A stretch of DNA of 64,000 nt, from the NCBI RefSeq assembly GCF_004014805.1, contig NZ_ATDN01000002.1, positions 1 to 64,000 on the forward strand. Direction: 5' to 3'. A model generated the notes under the pieces. That model saw only the letters and a program-made list of their open reading frames with translations, ran no database searches and was not told where the DNA came from. The stretch comes from Mycolicibacterium elephantis DSM 44368 (GTDB lineage: Bacteria; Actinomycetota; Actinomycetes; Mycobacteriales; Mycobacteriaceae). Position 1 is the stretch's first letter. Each line of letters begins with the position of its first letter. Positions 51,557 to 59,899 of this stretch are shown in pieces. The translations under genes were made by a program, and so were the position numbers.

Positions 51557-52663
51557 TCAGCAGATTCGCGGCAGCGGATCGCCGACGAGCATGTCGACGA
51601 TCCGGCTGCCGCCGAAAGAGGTTCGCAGAGCCACGATTCCGGGTGGCTCGGGCACGATCTCGCCGACGACGGCGGCGTCGGCCCCCCGGGGGTGGGCGCG
51701 TAACGCGGCGACGGCGGTCTCGGCTTCCTCCGCGGGTACGACGGCGACGAACTTGCCCTCGTTGGCCACGTACAGCGGGTCGATGCCGAGCATGTCGCAC
51801 GCGCCGAGCACCTGCGGTGCGACGGGGATTGTGTCCTCGTCGAGGATCAGCGCGAACGGGCGGTCTTTGACCAGTTCGTTGGCCACGGTGCCGACCCCGC
51901 CGCGGGTGGCGTCACGCATCCACCGGGTCGACGGCGCCGCCGCCAACAGGATCTCCACCAGTTCGTGCACCGGCGCGGTGTCGGAGTCGATGTCGGCGTC
52001 GATGGCCAGATCGCCGCGGGCGAGCATCACCGCCATGCCGTGTTCCCCGATGGTCCCCGAAAGCAGCACGCGGTCACCGGGTTGCACCAGTTCACGCGAA
52101 AGCCTCCTGTGCGCGGGGATCACGCCGACCCCGGCCGTGCAGACGTAGACGCCGTCGGCGGCGCCCCTGCCGACCACCTTGGTGTCACCGGTGACGATCT
52201 GCACACCGGCCGCCGCAGCCGCTTCGCTCATGTCGGCGACGATTTCGCGCAGTTCGGCGATCGGGAAGCCCTCTTCGATGACGAAGGCCGCGGACAGCCA
52301 CTGGGGCCGCGCGCCCGACACCGCGAGGTCGTTGATCGTGCCGTGTACGGCGACGTGACCGATCGAGCCGCCCGGAAAGCGCCGCGGCGAAACGACATAC
52401 GAATCGGTGGAGAACGCCAGCCGCTCACCCGATGCGCTACGCAGCGTGGCCGCGTCGCCGAGCTGTTCGAGTTCCTCGTTGCGAAACGCCTCGAGGAACA
52501 CCGCGTCGACCAGCGTCGCCGACGACTTGCCGCCCGCGCCGTGCGCCAGCGTCACCACGTCGTCGAGCAGGCGCGGCCGGCGCTGCCGCTGTCGGTCGAT
52601 GCGTTCGAGCGCGCGGTCTTCACGTTCGGCCGCGCTCGCCGCCCTGTTGACTGTGCCGGTCAT
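51557..52663 (-). CDS. hypE: Hydrogenase maturation factor HypE
   Basis: Dehydrates the thiocarbamoyl group on its C-terminal Cys to thiocyanate, source of the Fe cyanide ligands. 368 residues from ATG 52663, overlapping the SIS gene stop. PurM-like: LAHGAGGKSSATLVD, FSTDSYVVSPRRFPGGSIGHVAVHGTIND region, VTGDTKVVGRG, MRDATRGGVGTVANEL and the ending PRIC with the active C-terminal Cys. About 30 extra N-terminal residues compared with E. coli HypE. Confidence 0.95.
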   Translation of the reverse strand: MTGTVNRAASAAEREDRALERIDRQRQRRPRLLDDVVTLAHGAGGKSSATLVDAVFLEAFRNEELEQLGDAATLRSASGERLAFSTDSYVVSPRRFPGGSIGHVAVHGTINDLAVSGARPQWLSAAFVIEEGFPIAELREIVADMSEAAAAAGVQIVTGDTKVVGRGAADGVYVCTAGVGVIPAHRRLSRELVQPGDRVLLSGTIGEHGMAVMLARGDLAIDADIDSDTAPVHELVEILLAAAPSTRWMRDATRGGVGTVANELVKDRPFALILDEDTIPVAPQVLGACDMLGIDPLYVANEGKFVAVVPAEEAETAVAALRAHPRGADAAVVGEIVPEPPGIVALRTSFGGSRIVDMLVGDPLPRIC

Positions 52664-53334
52664 GTCGCGTGCGCTCCGTTGCGGGGACGGGCCATGTGTT
52701 CCTGGGCGACCGACCAGAGGCGGTAGCCGAGCATGGCGTGGCTTTCCTGGATGCGGTGGATGCTCTGTGAATGCACGGTGAAGCAGTGGTTGAGATCCTC
52801 GGCCTCGGCCATCCGCCCGCCGTCGTGGCCGGAGAACCCGATGGTCAGCAGACCGCGCTGGCTGGCCTCGGTGATGGCGGTCATCAAATCCTCCGAATTG
52901 CCCGAAGTCGACAGCGCGATCGCGATGTCGTGGCTGCGGGCGTGTGCGATGATCTGGCGCTTGAAGATCAGCTCGAAGCCGACGTCGTTGCCCAGCGCGG
53001 TGACCACGGCGTTGTCGGCGGCAAGCGACCACGCCGCGACCGGACGCCCCCGGGCCGGCCGGCTGAACAGCGATGCCAGCGTCGCGGCGTCGGTGGAGCT
53101 GCCACCGTTTCCGAAGGTGTAGAGCCGTCCGCCGCGGCGGAACCGGTCGGCCATCTCGGTGCCCGCCGCGGTCAGTGCGCGGTCGTATTCGTCCAGCGAC
53201 GCGCGTTGCAGGCGGGCGCTTTCGGCGGCCTTGCCGCGCGCCGAGGCGCTCAGATCGTCCAGCAGGCTGGTGGCGTCGGTCTCTTCGGATTCGATGAACG
53301 GATACAGGAAGCCGGTGCTTTCAGGCTCGGTCAT
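52660..53334 (-). CDS. SIS-domain protein (GmhA/phosphoheptose-isomerase-like) of the hydrogenase cluster
   Basis: 224 residues from ATG 53334. SIS fold: TFGNGGSSTDAATLASLF for the first sugar-phosphate loop and IALSTSGNSEDLMTAI for the second, as in sedoheptulose-7-phosphate isomerases. No heptose pathway genes are nearby; all neighbours are hydrogenase maturation genes, with overlapping ends (ATGA both sides). Role in hydrogenase assembly is therefore likely but undefined. Confidence 0.85.
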   Translation of the reverse strand: MTEPESTGFLYPFIESEETDATSLLDDLSASARGKAAESARLQRASLDEYDRALTAAGTEMADRFRRGGRLYTFGNGGSSTDAATLASLFSRPARGRPVAAWSLAADNAVVTALGNDVGFELIFKRQIIAHARSHDIAIALSTSGNSEDLMTAITEASQRGLLTIGFSGHDGGRMAEAEDLNHCFTVHSQSIHRIQESHAMLGYRLWSVAQEHMARPRNGAHAT

Positions 53335-54074
53335 CGGGTCACCTCCTGGCCGATGTCGTCGAGGCGGGCGATGGCCGCCCCGGCGTGGACGAGCACGAGG
53401 TCGTTGACCGCGACGCCGCCGAGCAGCGTGACGTCCACCCATTCCTCGCCCTCGGCGGTGCGCACGAGGGCTTGATCGGTCGCGGTGATGGGTTCGAGAG
53501 ACACCTCGGCGACCCGGCCCTGATCGCTGCAGGTGATGCAGACGTCGTCGGTGCAGTCGGTGGGTTTCAGCAGCCCGGGATGTTCGAAGCAGACGTGGGT
53601 GAGTTCCCAGAGCAGGTGATACATCAACACGAACGTTCCGGTGGCCGGCAGCATCGGATCGTCCGAGTCGATCCACAGAATGTGGTTGGCGGCACCGGCT
53701 TTCGGGCGTGGGCCGGAGCCGATCCACAGGGTCAGCACGCCCCAAGCCCGCGCGCGCCGCATCGCGTCGACGACGGCGGGTTCGTCGGCGGACGCGACCG
53801 CGATCAGCAGGTCACCCGGTCGGCTGGCGACCCGCGCCTGCGCCACCGGATCGGGTTCGACGAGCGCGACCGACGGCAGCGCCCGCTTGCCCATGATCAC
53901 CGGATGGACGAACTCGACGGCGACGTGATGGGCGTGCGGTTCCCACTGCGGTGAGATGACCCAGAGGGTGGCGCCCTGGTGGAATCGCCGGGCCATGTCC
54001 AGCGCGGCCGCGGCAATGTCGGCGGACAGCGCGGCGTCGATGTATGACCCGCCCGGTAGCGTGGTGACGGTCAT
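53331..54074 (-). CDS. SIS-like domain fused to a HypC-like domain
   Basis: 247 residues. Residues 1 to about 165 resemble a degenerate SIS domain (AAALDMARRFHQGATLWVIS, LLIAVASADEPAVVDAMRRA) without the GNGGS loop; residues from about 175 on form a HypC/HupF-like beta barrel: DDVCITCSDQGRVAEVSLEP ... GGVAVNDLVLVHAGAAIARL. The HypC N-terminal Met-Cys is replaced by an internal CITC. Overlaps its neighbours by 4 nt each. Could combine Fe-ligand delivery with binding of a phosphorylated metabolite; inference only. Confidence 0.8.
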   Translation of the reverse strand: MTVTTLPGGSYIDAALSADIAAAALDMARRFHQGATLWVISPQWEPHAHHVAVEFVHPVIMGKRALPSVALVEPDPVAQARVASRPGDLLIAVASADEPAVVDAMRRARAWGVLTLWIGSGPRPKAGAANHILWIDSDDPMLPATGTFVLMYHLLWELTHVCFEHPGLLKPTDCTDDVCITCSDQGRVAEVSLEPITATDQALVRTAEGEEWVDVTLLGGVAVNDLVLVHAGAAIARLDDIGQEVTR

Positions 54075-54790
54075 CGATCAACCCCCTTCTCCACAAGCGA
54101 ATTGACGAGTTTCAGCGTGGTACCGGTGGCGGCTTCCAGTGCCGCGCATTCGGTTTCGGTCAGGGTTGCGCACACCCAGTCCCAGTGCGCCGAGACGACC
54201 GTGCCCGGCATCGGCGCGGAGGTCAGCGACACGCCGCCCTTCGCCCAGTGCACGGTTTCGCTCTCCGGAGCGCCGAGCACCAGCCTGCCGTCGTCGAACC
54301 GCAGGGGCCGTGACGAGATCACCGCGTGCTGGTCGTCGACGGATTCGACGGTGCCCCACCGGATACGGCAGCTCTGCATGACGGACACGGCGGTGCTCGC
54401 CTCGCGGCCGAGGAAACGCACCCAGGGGTAGACCACGAAGACGTGGAAGCTGTGATGCGCCAACACGTCCGCGCTGGGAGAGATCGCGTCGAGCAGGCCG
54501 GTGATCTGGCCCGTGAACGCCGAACGCAGCCGGGAGAGCAGTTCGGCGGGGTCCACCTTGTACAGGGCCGGACCGCCGACCCAGTAGCTGTCGACCACCG
54601 TGTCGTCCAGCGCATCGGATCCCAGCACGTCGGCGATGGCCCGCAGATACGGCCAGGCGCCGTCGAACTCGGCGGCGCGCGAGGCCAGCCCGGAGGTGCC
54701 GCCGCCGTCTGTCGGCCCGCAGTAGCCCAGTTCGTTCGGCGGGTAGGCATACCGACCGAACAGTGTCTGGCCCGCCGTCAACCCAGTCAT
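54071..54790 (-). CDS. DUF6390 family hydrogenase-cluster protein
   Basis: 239 residues from ATG 54790 (MTGLTAGQTLFGRYAYPPNE), overlapping the hypF stop. Cytosolic, no cysteine motif except NELGYCGPTDGG near the N-terminus. HHSFHVFVVYPWVRFLG and RIRWGTVESVDDQHAV are recognisable blocks. Family name from memory; found in actinobacterial hydrogenase operons. Function unknown; the longer upstream frame lies inside hypF and is not used. Confidence 0.78.
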   Translation of the reverse strand: MTGLTAGQTLFGRYAYPPNELGYCGPTDGGGTSGLASRAAEFDGAWPYLRAIADVLGSDALDDTVVDSYWVGGPALYKVDPAELLSRLRSAFTGQITGLLDAISPSADVLAHHSFHVFVVYPWVRFLGREASTAVSVMQSCRIRWGTVESVDDQHAVISSRPLRFDDGRLVLGAPESETVHWAKGGVSLTSAPMPGTVVSAHWDWVCATLTETECAALEAATGTTLKLVNSLVEKGVDR

Positions 54791-57063
54791 CCGCAGGTAC
54801 CCACCAGCAGTTGGCCCAGCGCGATGCCGCCGTCGTTCGGCGGCACCCGGTGATGGGTGATGGCTTCGAAACCGTTGTCCTGCAGTCCCTGCAGCGCGAG
54901 CCTCAACAGTGTCGCGTTCTGGAACACCCCGCCCGACAACACCACCGTCGGCGACACCTCCCGATGAGTGGACGCCAGACGCACGATCACCTCCGCGACG
55001 GCGCGGTGGAACCGCGCGCCGATGATCGCGGCGGGAACCGCGGCGCGCTGGTCGGCCACCACCGCCCGAAGCACCGGCGTCGGGTCGATCACGCCGTCGT
55101 TCAGGGCGAACGCGTAACACCCGGTGCCGCAGCCGACGCCGCGAGAGAGCCCTTCCAGCTCGATCGCCGCCTGCGCTTCGTAGGCGACCACCTGGCGCAC
55201 CCCGGCCAGCGCCGACACCGCGTCGAACAGGCGACCGAAGCTGGACGTGGAGACGCAGCCGAAGCCGGTGACGACCTGACGGGCCAGGACGTCGCGTTCG
55301 TCGGGCGGGCACGCGGCGACGGGTGCCAGGTCGTCATCCCAGGCGATACCCGCGGCCCACAGGTGGGCGAGCGCCATGCGGTACGGGCGTCGCACGCTGA
55401 TGTCGCCGCCGGCCATGGGCACGTATTTGAGGTGGGCGAGGCGTTGGAAGCCCTTGTAGCCGGCGAGCAGTACCTCTCCGCCCCACACCGCGCCGTCGGT
55501 GCCGTAACCCGTTCCGTCGAATGCGAAGCCGAGCACCTGCGCGGAATCGTCGAGCCCGTGTTCGGCCATCACCGCGGCGATGTGCGCGTGATGGTGTTGG
55601 ACGGTGTGGACGGGCCGGTCTGCGGCGTTGCGCTCGGCCCACTGCGTCGACCGGTACAGCGGGTGGGCGTCGGCGACCAAAACCTGTGGCGTGACCGCGG
55701 TGAGCGCCTGCAGGTGCCGCCGGGCCGAATCGAACACCGACAACGTCGCCAGATCGTCCATGTCGCCGATGTGCTGGCTCAGCCACGCGTACCTGCCGTC
55801 GGCGACCGCCATCGTGTTCTTCAGGTCGGCGCCGACGGCCAGGGTGGGCGGCACCGGCACGGGCAGCGCGATCGGCAGCGGCGCATATCCGCGTGAGCGC
55901 CGCATCGGCACCTCGCGGCCTGCCACCACGCGGATGACGGAGTCGTCGCACGGCACCAGGATCGCACGGTCATGCATCAGCCAACCGTCGGCGAGATGCG
56001 AAAGCCGGTCGAGCGCGTCCTCGTCGGTGAAACAGATCGGCTCTCCGGTCAGGTTTCCGGACGTCATCACCAGCACGGCCGGTCCGGGTGGGTCGCCGGG
56101 CAGCCCGAACAGCAACGGGTGCAACGGCGCGTAGGCCAGCATTACGCCCAGGTCCGGGTTGTGCGGGGCGACCGCCTCGGCCACGGCGGCCTCGGGCCGC
56201 CGCGGCATCAGCACGATCGGGCGTTGGGGACCCGACAGCAGCCGCGCCGATGCGTCGTCCACCTCCGCGATGGCGCGGGCGGTGGCCAGGTCGGGCACCA
56301 TGACGGCAAACGGCTTGTCGCCGCGGCGTTTCCGCAGCCGCAGCTCGGCGACCGCGTCGGCGTTTCCCGCGTCACAGGCGAGGTGGTAGCCGCCGATGCC
56401 CTTGACCGCCAGCACGCCGCCGTCGCGCAGCAGTTCCCGGGCCGCCCGCAGCCCGGCCTCACCGCTCAACGACCTGCCGGACCCGTCGCGGTAGGTCAGC
56501 GTGGGCCCGCAGTCCGGGCAGCAGATCGGCTGGGCATGGAACCTGCGGTCGCCGGGATCGTGGTATTCGTGGGCACATTCCGCGCACATCTCGAAGGCGG
56601 CCATCGTGGTGGACGCGCGGTCGTACGGCAGCGAGCCGATGATCGTGAAGCGGGGTCCGCAGTTGGTGCAGTTGATGAACGGGTGCCGGTAGCGCCGGTC
56701 GGCGGGGTCGGCTTGCTCGGCGGCGCACTGCGCGCACATGGCGACGTCAGGTGATGTCAGGGTCCGGCCGCCGTCGCTGCGCGACGTGTCGGAGATGACG
56801 AACCCGGTGCCGCCGACCAGCGCCACCGGCCTGGTTTCGACGGATTCGATCACCGCCAGCGGGGGCGGCCGGTCACGCAGCCGGCGCAGGAAGTTCTCGA
56901 CGTCGTCGGCGTCGCCCTCGACTTCGATGACCGCGCCGGAGCTGTCGTTGCGCACACAGCCGGCCAGGTTCAGCGCCGCCGCGCACGAGTACACGAACGG
57001 CCGGAAGCCCACCCCCTGCACCACGCCGTGCACGTCGACACGCAACCTCACCCTGCCGGTCAT
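54787..57063 (-). CDS. hypF: Carbamoyltransferase HypF
   Basis: Transfers carbamoyl from carbamoyl phosphate to HypE. 758 residues from ATG 57063. Domains in order: acylphosphatase (VVQGVGFRPFVYSC, residues ~11-24), two zinc fingers (CAQC...CTNC and CAEC...CPDC, ~110-185), YrdC-like (VKGIGGYHLACD), and Kae1-like C-terminal domain with VQHHHAHIAAVMAEHG, FDGTGYGTDG and LSGGVFQN. Overlaps hypC copy 2 and the DUF6390 gene by 4 nt each. Confidence 0.97.
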   Translation of the reverse strand: MTGRVRLRVDVHGVVQGVGFRPFVYSCAAALNLAGCVRNDSSGAVIEVEGDADDVENFLRRLRDRPPPLAVIESVETRPVALVGGTGFVISDTSRSDGGRTLTSPDVAMCAQCAAEQADPADRRYRHPFINCTNCGPRFTIIGSLPYDRASTTMAAFEMCAECAHEYHDPGDRRFHAQPICCPDCGPTLTYRDGSGRSLSGEAGLRAARELLRDGGVLAVKGIGGYHLACDAGNADAVAELRLRKRRGDKPFAVMVPDLATARAIAEVDDASARLLSGPQRPIVLMPRRPEAAVAEAVAPHNPDLGVMLAYAPLHPLLFGLPGDPPGPAVLVMTSGNLTGEPICFTDEDALDRLSHLADGWLMHDRAILVPCDDSVIRVVAGREVPMRRSRGYAPLPIALPVPVPPTLAVGADLKNTMAVADGRYAWLSQHIGDMDDLATLSVFDSARRHLQALTAVTPQVLVADAHPLYRSTQWAERNAADRPVHTVQHHHAHIAAVMAEHGLDDSAQVLGFAFDGTGYGTDGAVWGGEVLLAGYKGFQRLAHLKYVPMAGGDISVRRPYRMALAHLWAAGIAWDDDLAPVAACPPDERDVLARQVVTGFGCVSTSSFGRLFDAVSALAGVRQVVAYEAQAAIELEGLSRGVGCGTGCYAFALNDGVIDPTPVLRAVVADQRAAVPAAIIGARFHRAVAEVIVRLASTHREVSPTVVLSGGVFQNATLLRLALQGLQDNGFEAITHHRVPPNDGGIALGQLLVGTCG

Positions 57064-57314
57064 GGCGGGTCCTCGGTGTCCTGCCCCCTGCCCATCAGCT
57101 GCAGGCCCGACATCGCCGCGTCCGCACCGGCCTTGTCGGTCTTCTCGACGACGAAGCCCATGTGGATGATCACCCAGTCGCCGGGGTGAAACGTCTCCTC
57201 CGGCAGCATCCCGACGTTGACCTTGCGCTGCTCGCCTGCGACGTCGACGAGGGCCAGTTGATCGCCGTAGCCGGCCAGCATGTGCACGACCTGTCCCGGT
57301 ATTCCCAGGCACAT
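57060..57314 (-). CDS. hypC: HypC/HybG/HupF chaperone (copy 2)
   Basis: 84 residues, MCLGIPGQVVHMLAGYGDQ with essential Cys2, then HPGDWVIIHMGFVVEKTDKA. Slightly closer to the large-subunit side of the cluster than copy 1; one may serve HypD and the other the large subunit, as HypC/HybG do in E. coli. Overlaps hypF by 4 nt. Confidence 0.95.
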   Translation of the reverse strand: MCLGIPGQVVHMLAGYGDQLALVDVAGEQRKVNVGMLPEETFHPGDWVIIHMGFVVEKTDKAGADAAMSGLQLMGRGQDTEDPP

Positions 57315-57317
57315 GGT

Positions 57318-57812
57318 TCAGCCTCCCCTCACGGCGGAGCGCGCGGAGAGGTCGGCGACCGCGTCGATCACGGCCTGTATAGCGCCGGGAACGGCGGCCT
57401 CGACCGCGTCGGACAGGCCGATGCCCTCCTCGAGGCTGGCTGCCTCGCAGCCGATCACCACCGTGTCGGGCGGGGTGCCGCCCAACGCGGTCAGGGTGGC
57501 GAACACCGCTTGCGGATCCATCGCGTGCCCGTCCAGACCCGAAGCGGCGGTGAGGCTTTCGTGGTCGGCGGCAAAGACGTGCAACGTACCGGGCGCGCCT
57601 CGGCTCGGAATGGCGTCGACGAGCACCAGGGCGGCACATCCGTCCAGCAGGTCATACGCCAGGTGCACGCCGCGGATTCCGTAGTCGACGATGCGAACTC
57701 CCGGCGCTGCGACGTGCTCGGGAACACGGCGGATCACCTCGGAGCCGAACCCGTCGTCGCCGAGGAAGATGTTGCCGATCCCGGCAACCAATATCCCCAG
57801 GGGTGCCGACAC
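57318..57812 (-). CDS. [NiFe]-hydrogenase maturation protease (HyaD/HupD type)
   Basis: Endopeptidase that trims the C-terminus of the large subunit once nickel is inserted. 164 residues from GTG 57812, 4 nt past the microprotein stop (13 further in-frame codons are possible). Motifs: ILVAGIGNIFLGDDGFG with the metal-binding Asp/Glu, VRIVDYGIRGVHLAYDLL, and LVDAIPSRGAPG. Fits the C-terminal extension seen in HhyL. Confidence 0.9.
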   Translation of the reverse strand: MSAPLGILVAGIGNIFLGDDGFGSEVIRRVPEHVAAPGVRIVDYGIRGVHLAYDLLDGCAALVLVDAIPSRGAPGTLHVFAADHESLTAASGLDGHAMDPQAVFATLTALGGTPPDTVVIGCEAASLEEGIGLSDAVEAAVPGAIQAVIDAVADLSARSAVRGG

Positions 57813-57816
57813 CTGG

Positions 57817-57936
57817 TTACATCCGGCGCATCTTGAGGTAGCGCTGTGCATCTGGGATCGACCTGATGCCCAGCACGACCGCGACGAGCACGACGGCGGC
57901 GGCGAGACCGACGGCGACCCAACCCACTACTTCCAT
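57817..57936 (-). CDS. Microprotein of hydrogenase cluster (DUF6893-like), single membrane helix
   Basis: 39 residues from ATG 57936 to TAA at 57817-57819. One transmembrane helix (GWVAVGLAAAVVLVAVVLGI) followed by a conserved-looking basic tail RSIPDAQRYLKMRRM. It overlaps the 443-residue gene by 10 nt and precedes the protease by 4 nt, so it is embedded in the operon. It matches what I recall as the DUF6893 small-protein family of actinobacterial hydrogenase loci. Possibly a membrane tether for the hydrogenase or a maturation factor. Confidence 0.7.
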   Translation of the reverse strand: MEVVGWVAVGLAAAVVLVAVVLGIRSIPDAQRYLKMRRM

Positions 57937-59258
57937 TTCGGACTCCCTTCGAGCGGTTCGACTTCATCGGGGGCGAAGTACAGGGACCGGCCGTACCAGT
58001 CGTGCATGTCGGCGGCCGGATCGTCGTCCAGCACGACGCCGATGTGCTGAGCGCCGTCGACGTCCTCGTGCACCGAGGTGACATGCGCGATCCGGTTGGC
58101 GTAGAACAGATCCTGTGCGTCGGCCCGACGCGACGGCCGCAGCCGTACCCGGCTGCCGCGCGCCACCGGTACGCCGTTCACCAGCACCGCATCTGTTTCC
58201 GGGCGCACAGCGGTATCGGCTGACGGGTCCCACCAGTTCACGCCCGCGGGCACCTCGGGAACCAGGTCGGCATGCGGATCACGCAGCACGCCATGCAGAT
58301 TCAGCATCGCCTCGGGCGACATCGAGTCGCAGCGGTCGATGATCTGGGCGGCCAGCGGATCGGTGGCGCGGGCTTGCGCCTTTTCCTCATCGGTCATCGT
58401 CATGACCCGAAGCGTGAGGATCTCGTCGATCTCGGTGGAGTCGTAGAGCGCGCCGGCGCTCTGTTCGGCGATCTGCGGATGGTCGTAGAGGATGATCGGC
58501 GACGCGAGCATGAGATGCCCGCTGCCCGGAGGTCCGGCGAGCACCGGAAAGCACCGGTGCTGACGCAGCCGCGCCACCGCGTCGGCGGCCGCATCGGGCG
58601 GGTCCAGCAACGAGATGAACTCGCCGCCGCTGACCTCGATGAGCAGGTGCGTGCCGATCAGTGAGGTGGCGATGGCCTGGTCCTTGTCGGCGACGGGAGT
58701 TGCGGTGTTGCGTACGTCGAACGTGAGCCGCAGCAAGTCACCATCGGGCTCGGCGGATATCGAGAGCAGACCGCGCAGCTGCCTGCGGGTGCGCACCAGC
58801 CGGCCGCCGTCGACGATTTCCACTTCGTTGCCTGCGGGGACGGCGATTTCGACAGTCCGGGGCAGGCTCGGAGCTCCGAACCGGTCGATGGGGATCTCGT
58901 GCTCGACGGCCTCGTCCCAGCGCAGCCACGTCTGTGCGCCCGCGGTGAGCTCCTCGACCGGCGCGAAACGGCCGTCACCGAGATCGCGTTCGGTGCCGCG
59001 GTGTTGCAGCTGCAGGAACCGAACCGCGCCCGAGATCCACGGCAGGCCGTGTGGGCGCAGCAGCACCTGGGCGGACAGCGAACTGTCCTCACCGACGCCG
59101 GTGTCGGCGGCCCCGGGTGGTCCGAGCACGCCGAACTGCCAGCGCGACTGATTCTTTCGCGAGCCGGCCCGATACGGGTAGAGCAGGTACCCCTCGTAGA
59201 GCACCGCATCGGCGACGGCGCGGGCCTGGCGCCACACCTGTGCCATGTCGGTGCTCAC
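57927..59258 (-). CDS. Conserved 443-residue hydrogenase-cluster protein of unknown function
   Basis: 443 residues from GTG 59258, overlapping the DUF6084 stop (GTGA). N-terminal QARAVADAVLYEGYLLYPYRAGSRKN block, a beta-rich middle, and a C-terminal barrel-like segment VARGSRVRLRPSRRADAQDL followed by IGVVLDDDPAADMHDW. No cysteine clusters, signal peptide or membrane segment. I recognise it as a companion of group 1h hydrogenases but know no assigned function. Could be a structural or assembly factor. Confidence 0.8.
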   Translation of the reverse strand: MSTDMAQVWRQARAVADAVLYEGYLLYPYRAGSRKNQSRWQFGVLGPPGAADTGVGEDSSLSAQVLLRPHGLPWISGAVRFLQLQHRGTERDLGDGRFAPVEELTAGAQTWLRWDEAVEHEIPIDRFGAPSLPRTVEIAVPAGNEVEIVDGGRLVRTRRQLRGLLSISAEPDGDLLRLTFDVRNTATPVADKDQAIATSLIGTHLLIEVSGGEFISLLDPPDAAADAVARLRQHRCFPVLAGPPGSGHLMLASPIILYDHPQIAEQSAGALYDSTEIDEILTLRVMTMTDEEKAQARATDPLAAQIIDRCDSMSPEAMLNLHGVLRDPHADLVPEVPAGVNWWDPSADTAVRPETDAVLVNGVPVARGSRVRLRPSRRADAQDLFYANRIAHVTSVHEDVDGAQHIGVVLDDDPAADMHDWYGRSLYFAPDEVEPLEGSPKWK

Positions 59259-59899
59259 CGCGCACTCCTTGCCGAATTCTGCTCCAGTAGGGAGGTTATC
59301 GCCTCGTCGAGCCCGAGCAGTCCGCGCGACGTCCGATAGGCCGCCAGCGCGTCGATGGTGTCGTGGTCCAGCCGCAGCCACCCCGTGTTGGGGAAGTGCT
59401 GGCGGATCAGGTCGTGCCACACGGTCACCGGCATGTCGTAGCGCTCGTCGCGGTCCCACGGCACCTGGTGGACCACGAATCCTCGGTTGCCCGCAGTGAA
59501 AACCGTTCCGCTAAACAGGAACTGGAGCGGAACGGTGCCGTCGTGCAGCGCATGGAGGTACTTGGCGGCCGCCACTTCGAAGTCATACGTGCAGTAAATC
59601 GGCAACTGTATCTGGGTGGTGCCGGTGAAGCCCGGCACCATGGCGGTGGCGTGCTGCCACAGGAAGGTGTGCTGGGTGGCGGGCCACTGCTCTCGGGGCC
59701 CGAACAACTCCACGAGCGCGCCGGCTTCGTCGTCGGCGTACGTCCGGCGCGACGGTTCGATGCGCACCTGGCATTTCAGCGCGATCGCATGCACCGGTCC
59801 TTCGGCGACGGACGCGATGCCGATGCGGGCCATCAGGATCGGCGTCACCGAGTAGGGCTCCGGTGCGACGTCGAGGACGGCGAAACTGACGTCGCTCAT
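59255..59899 (-). CDS. DUF6084 family hydrogenase-cluster protein
   Basis: 214 residues from ATG 59899 (MSDVSFAVLDVAPEPYS). Beta-rich N-terminal half, then FLWQHATAMVPGFTGTTQIQ and IYCTYDFEVAAAKYLHAL, and VPWDRDERYDMPVTVWHDLI. No metal motif visible. Family name from memory. Overlaps both neighbours, so is translated with them. Function unknown. Confidence 0.8.
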   Translation of the reverse strand: MSDVSFAVLDVAPEPYSVTPILMARIGIASVAEGPVHAIALKCQVRIEPSRRTYADDEAGALVELFGPREQWPATQHTFLWQHATAMVPGFTGTTQIQLPIYCTYDFEVAAAKYLHALHDGTVPLQFLFSGTVFTAGNRGFVVHQVPWDRDERYDMPVTVWHDLIRQHFPNTGWLRLDHDTIDALAAYRTSRGLLGLDEAITSLLEQNSARSAR

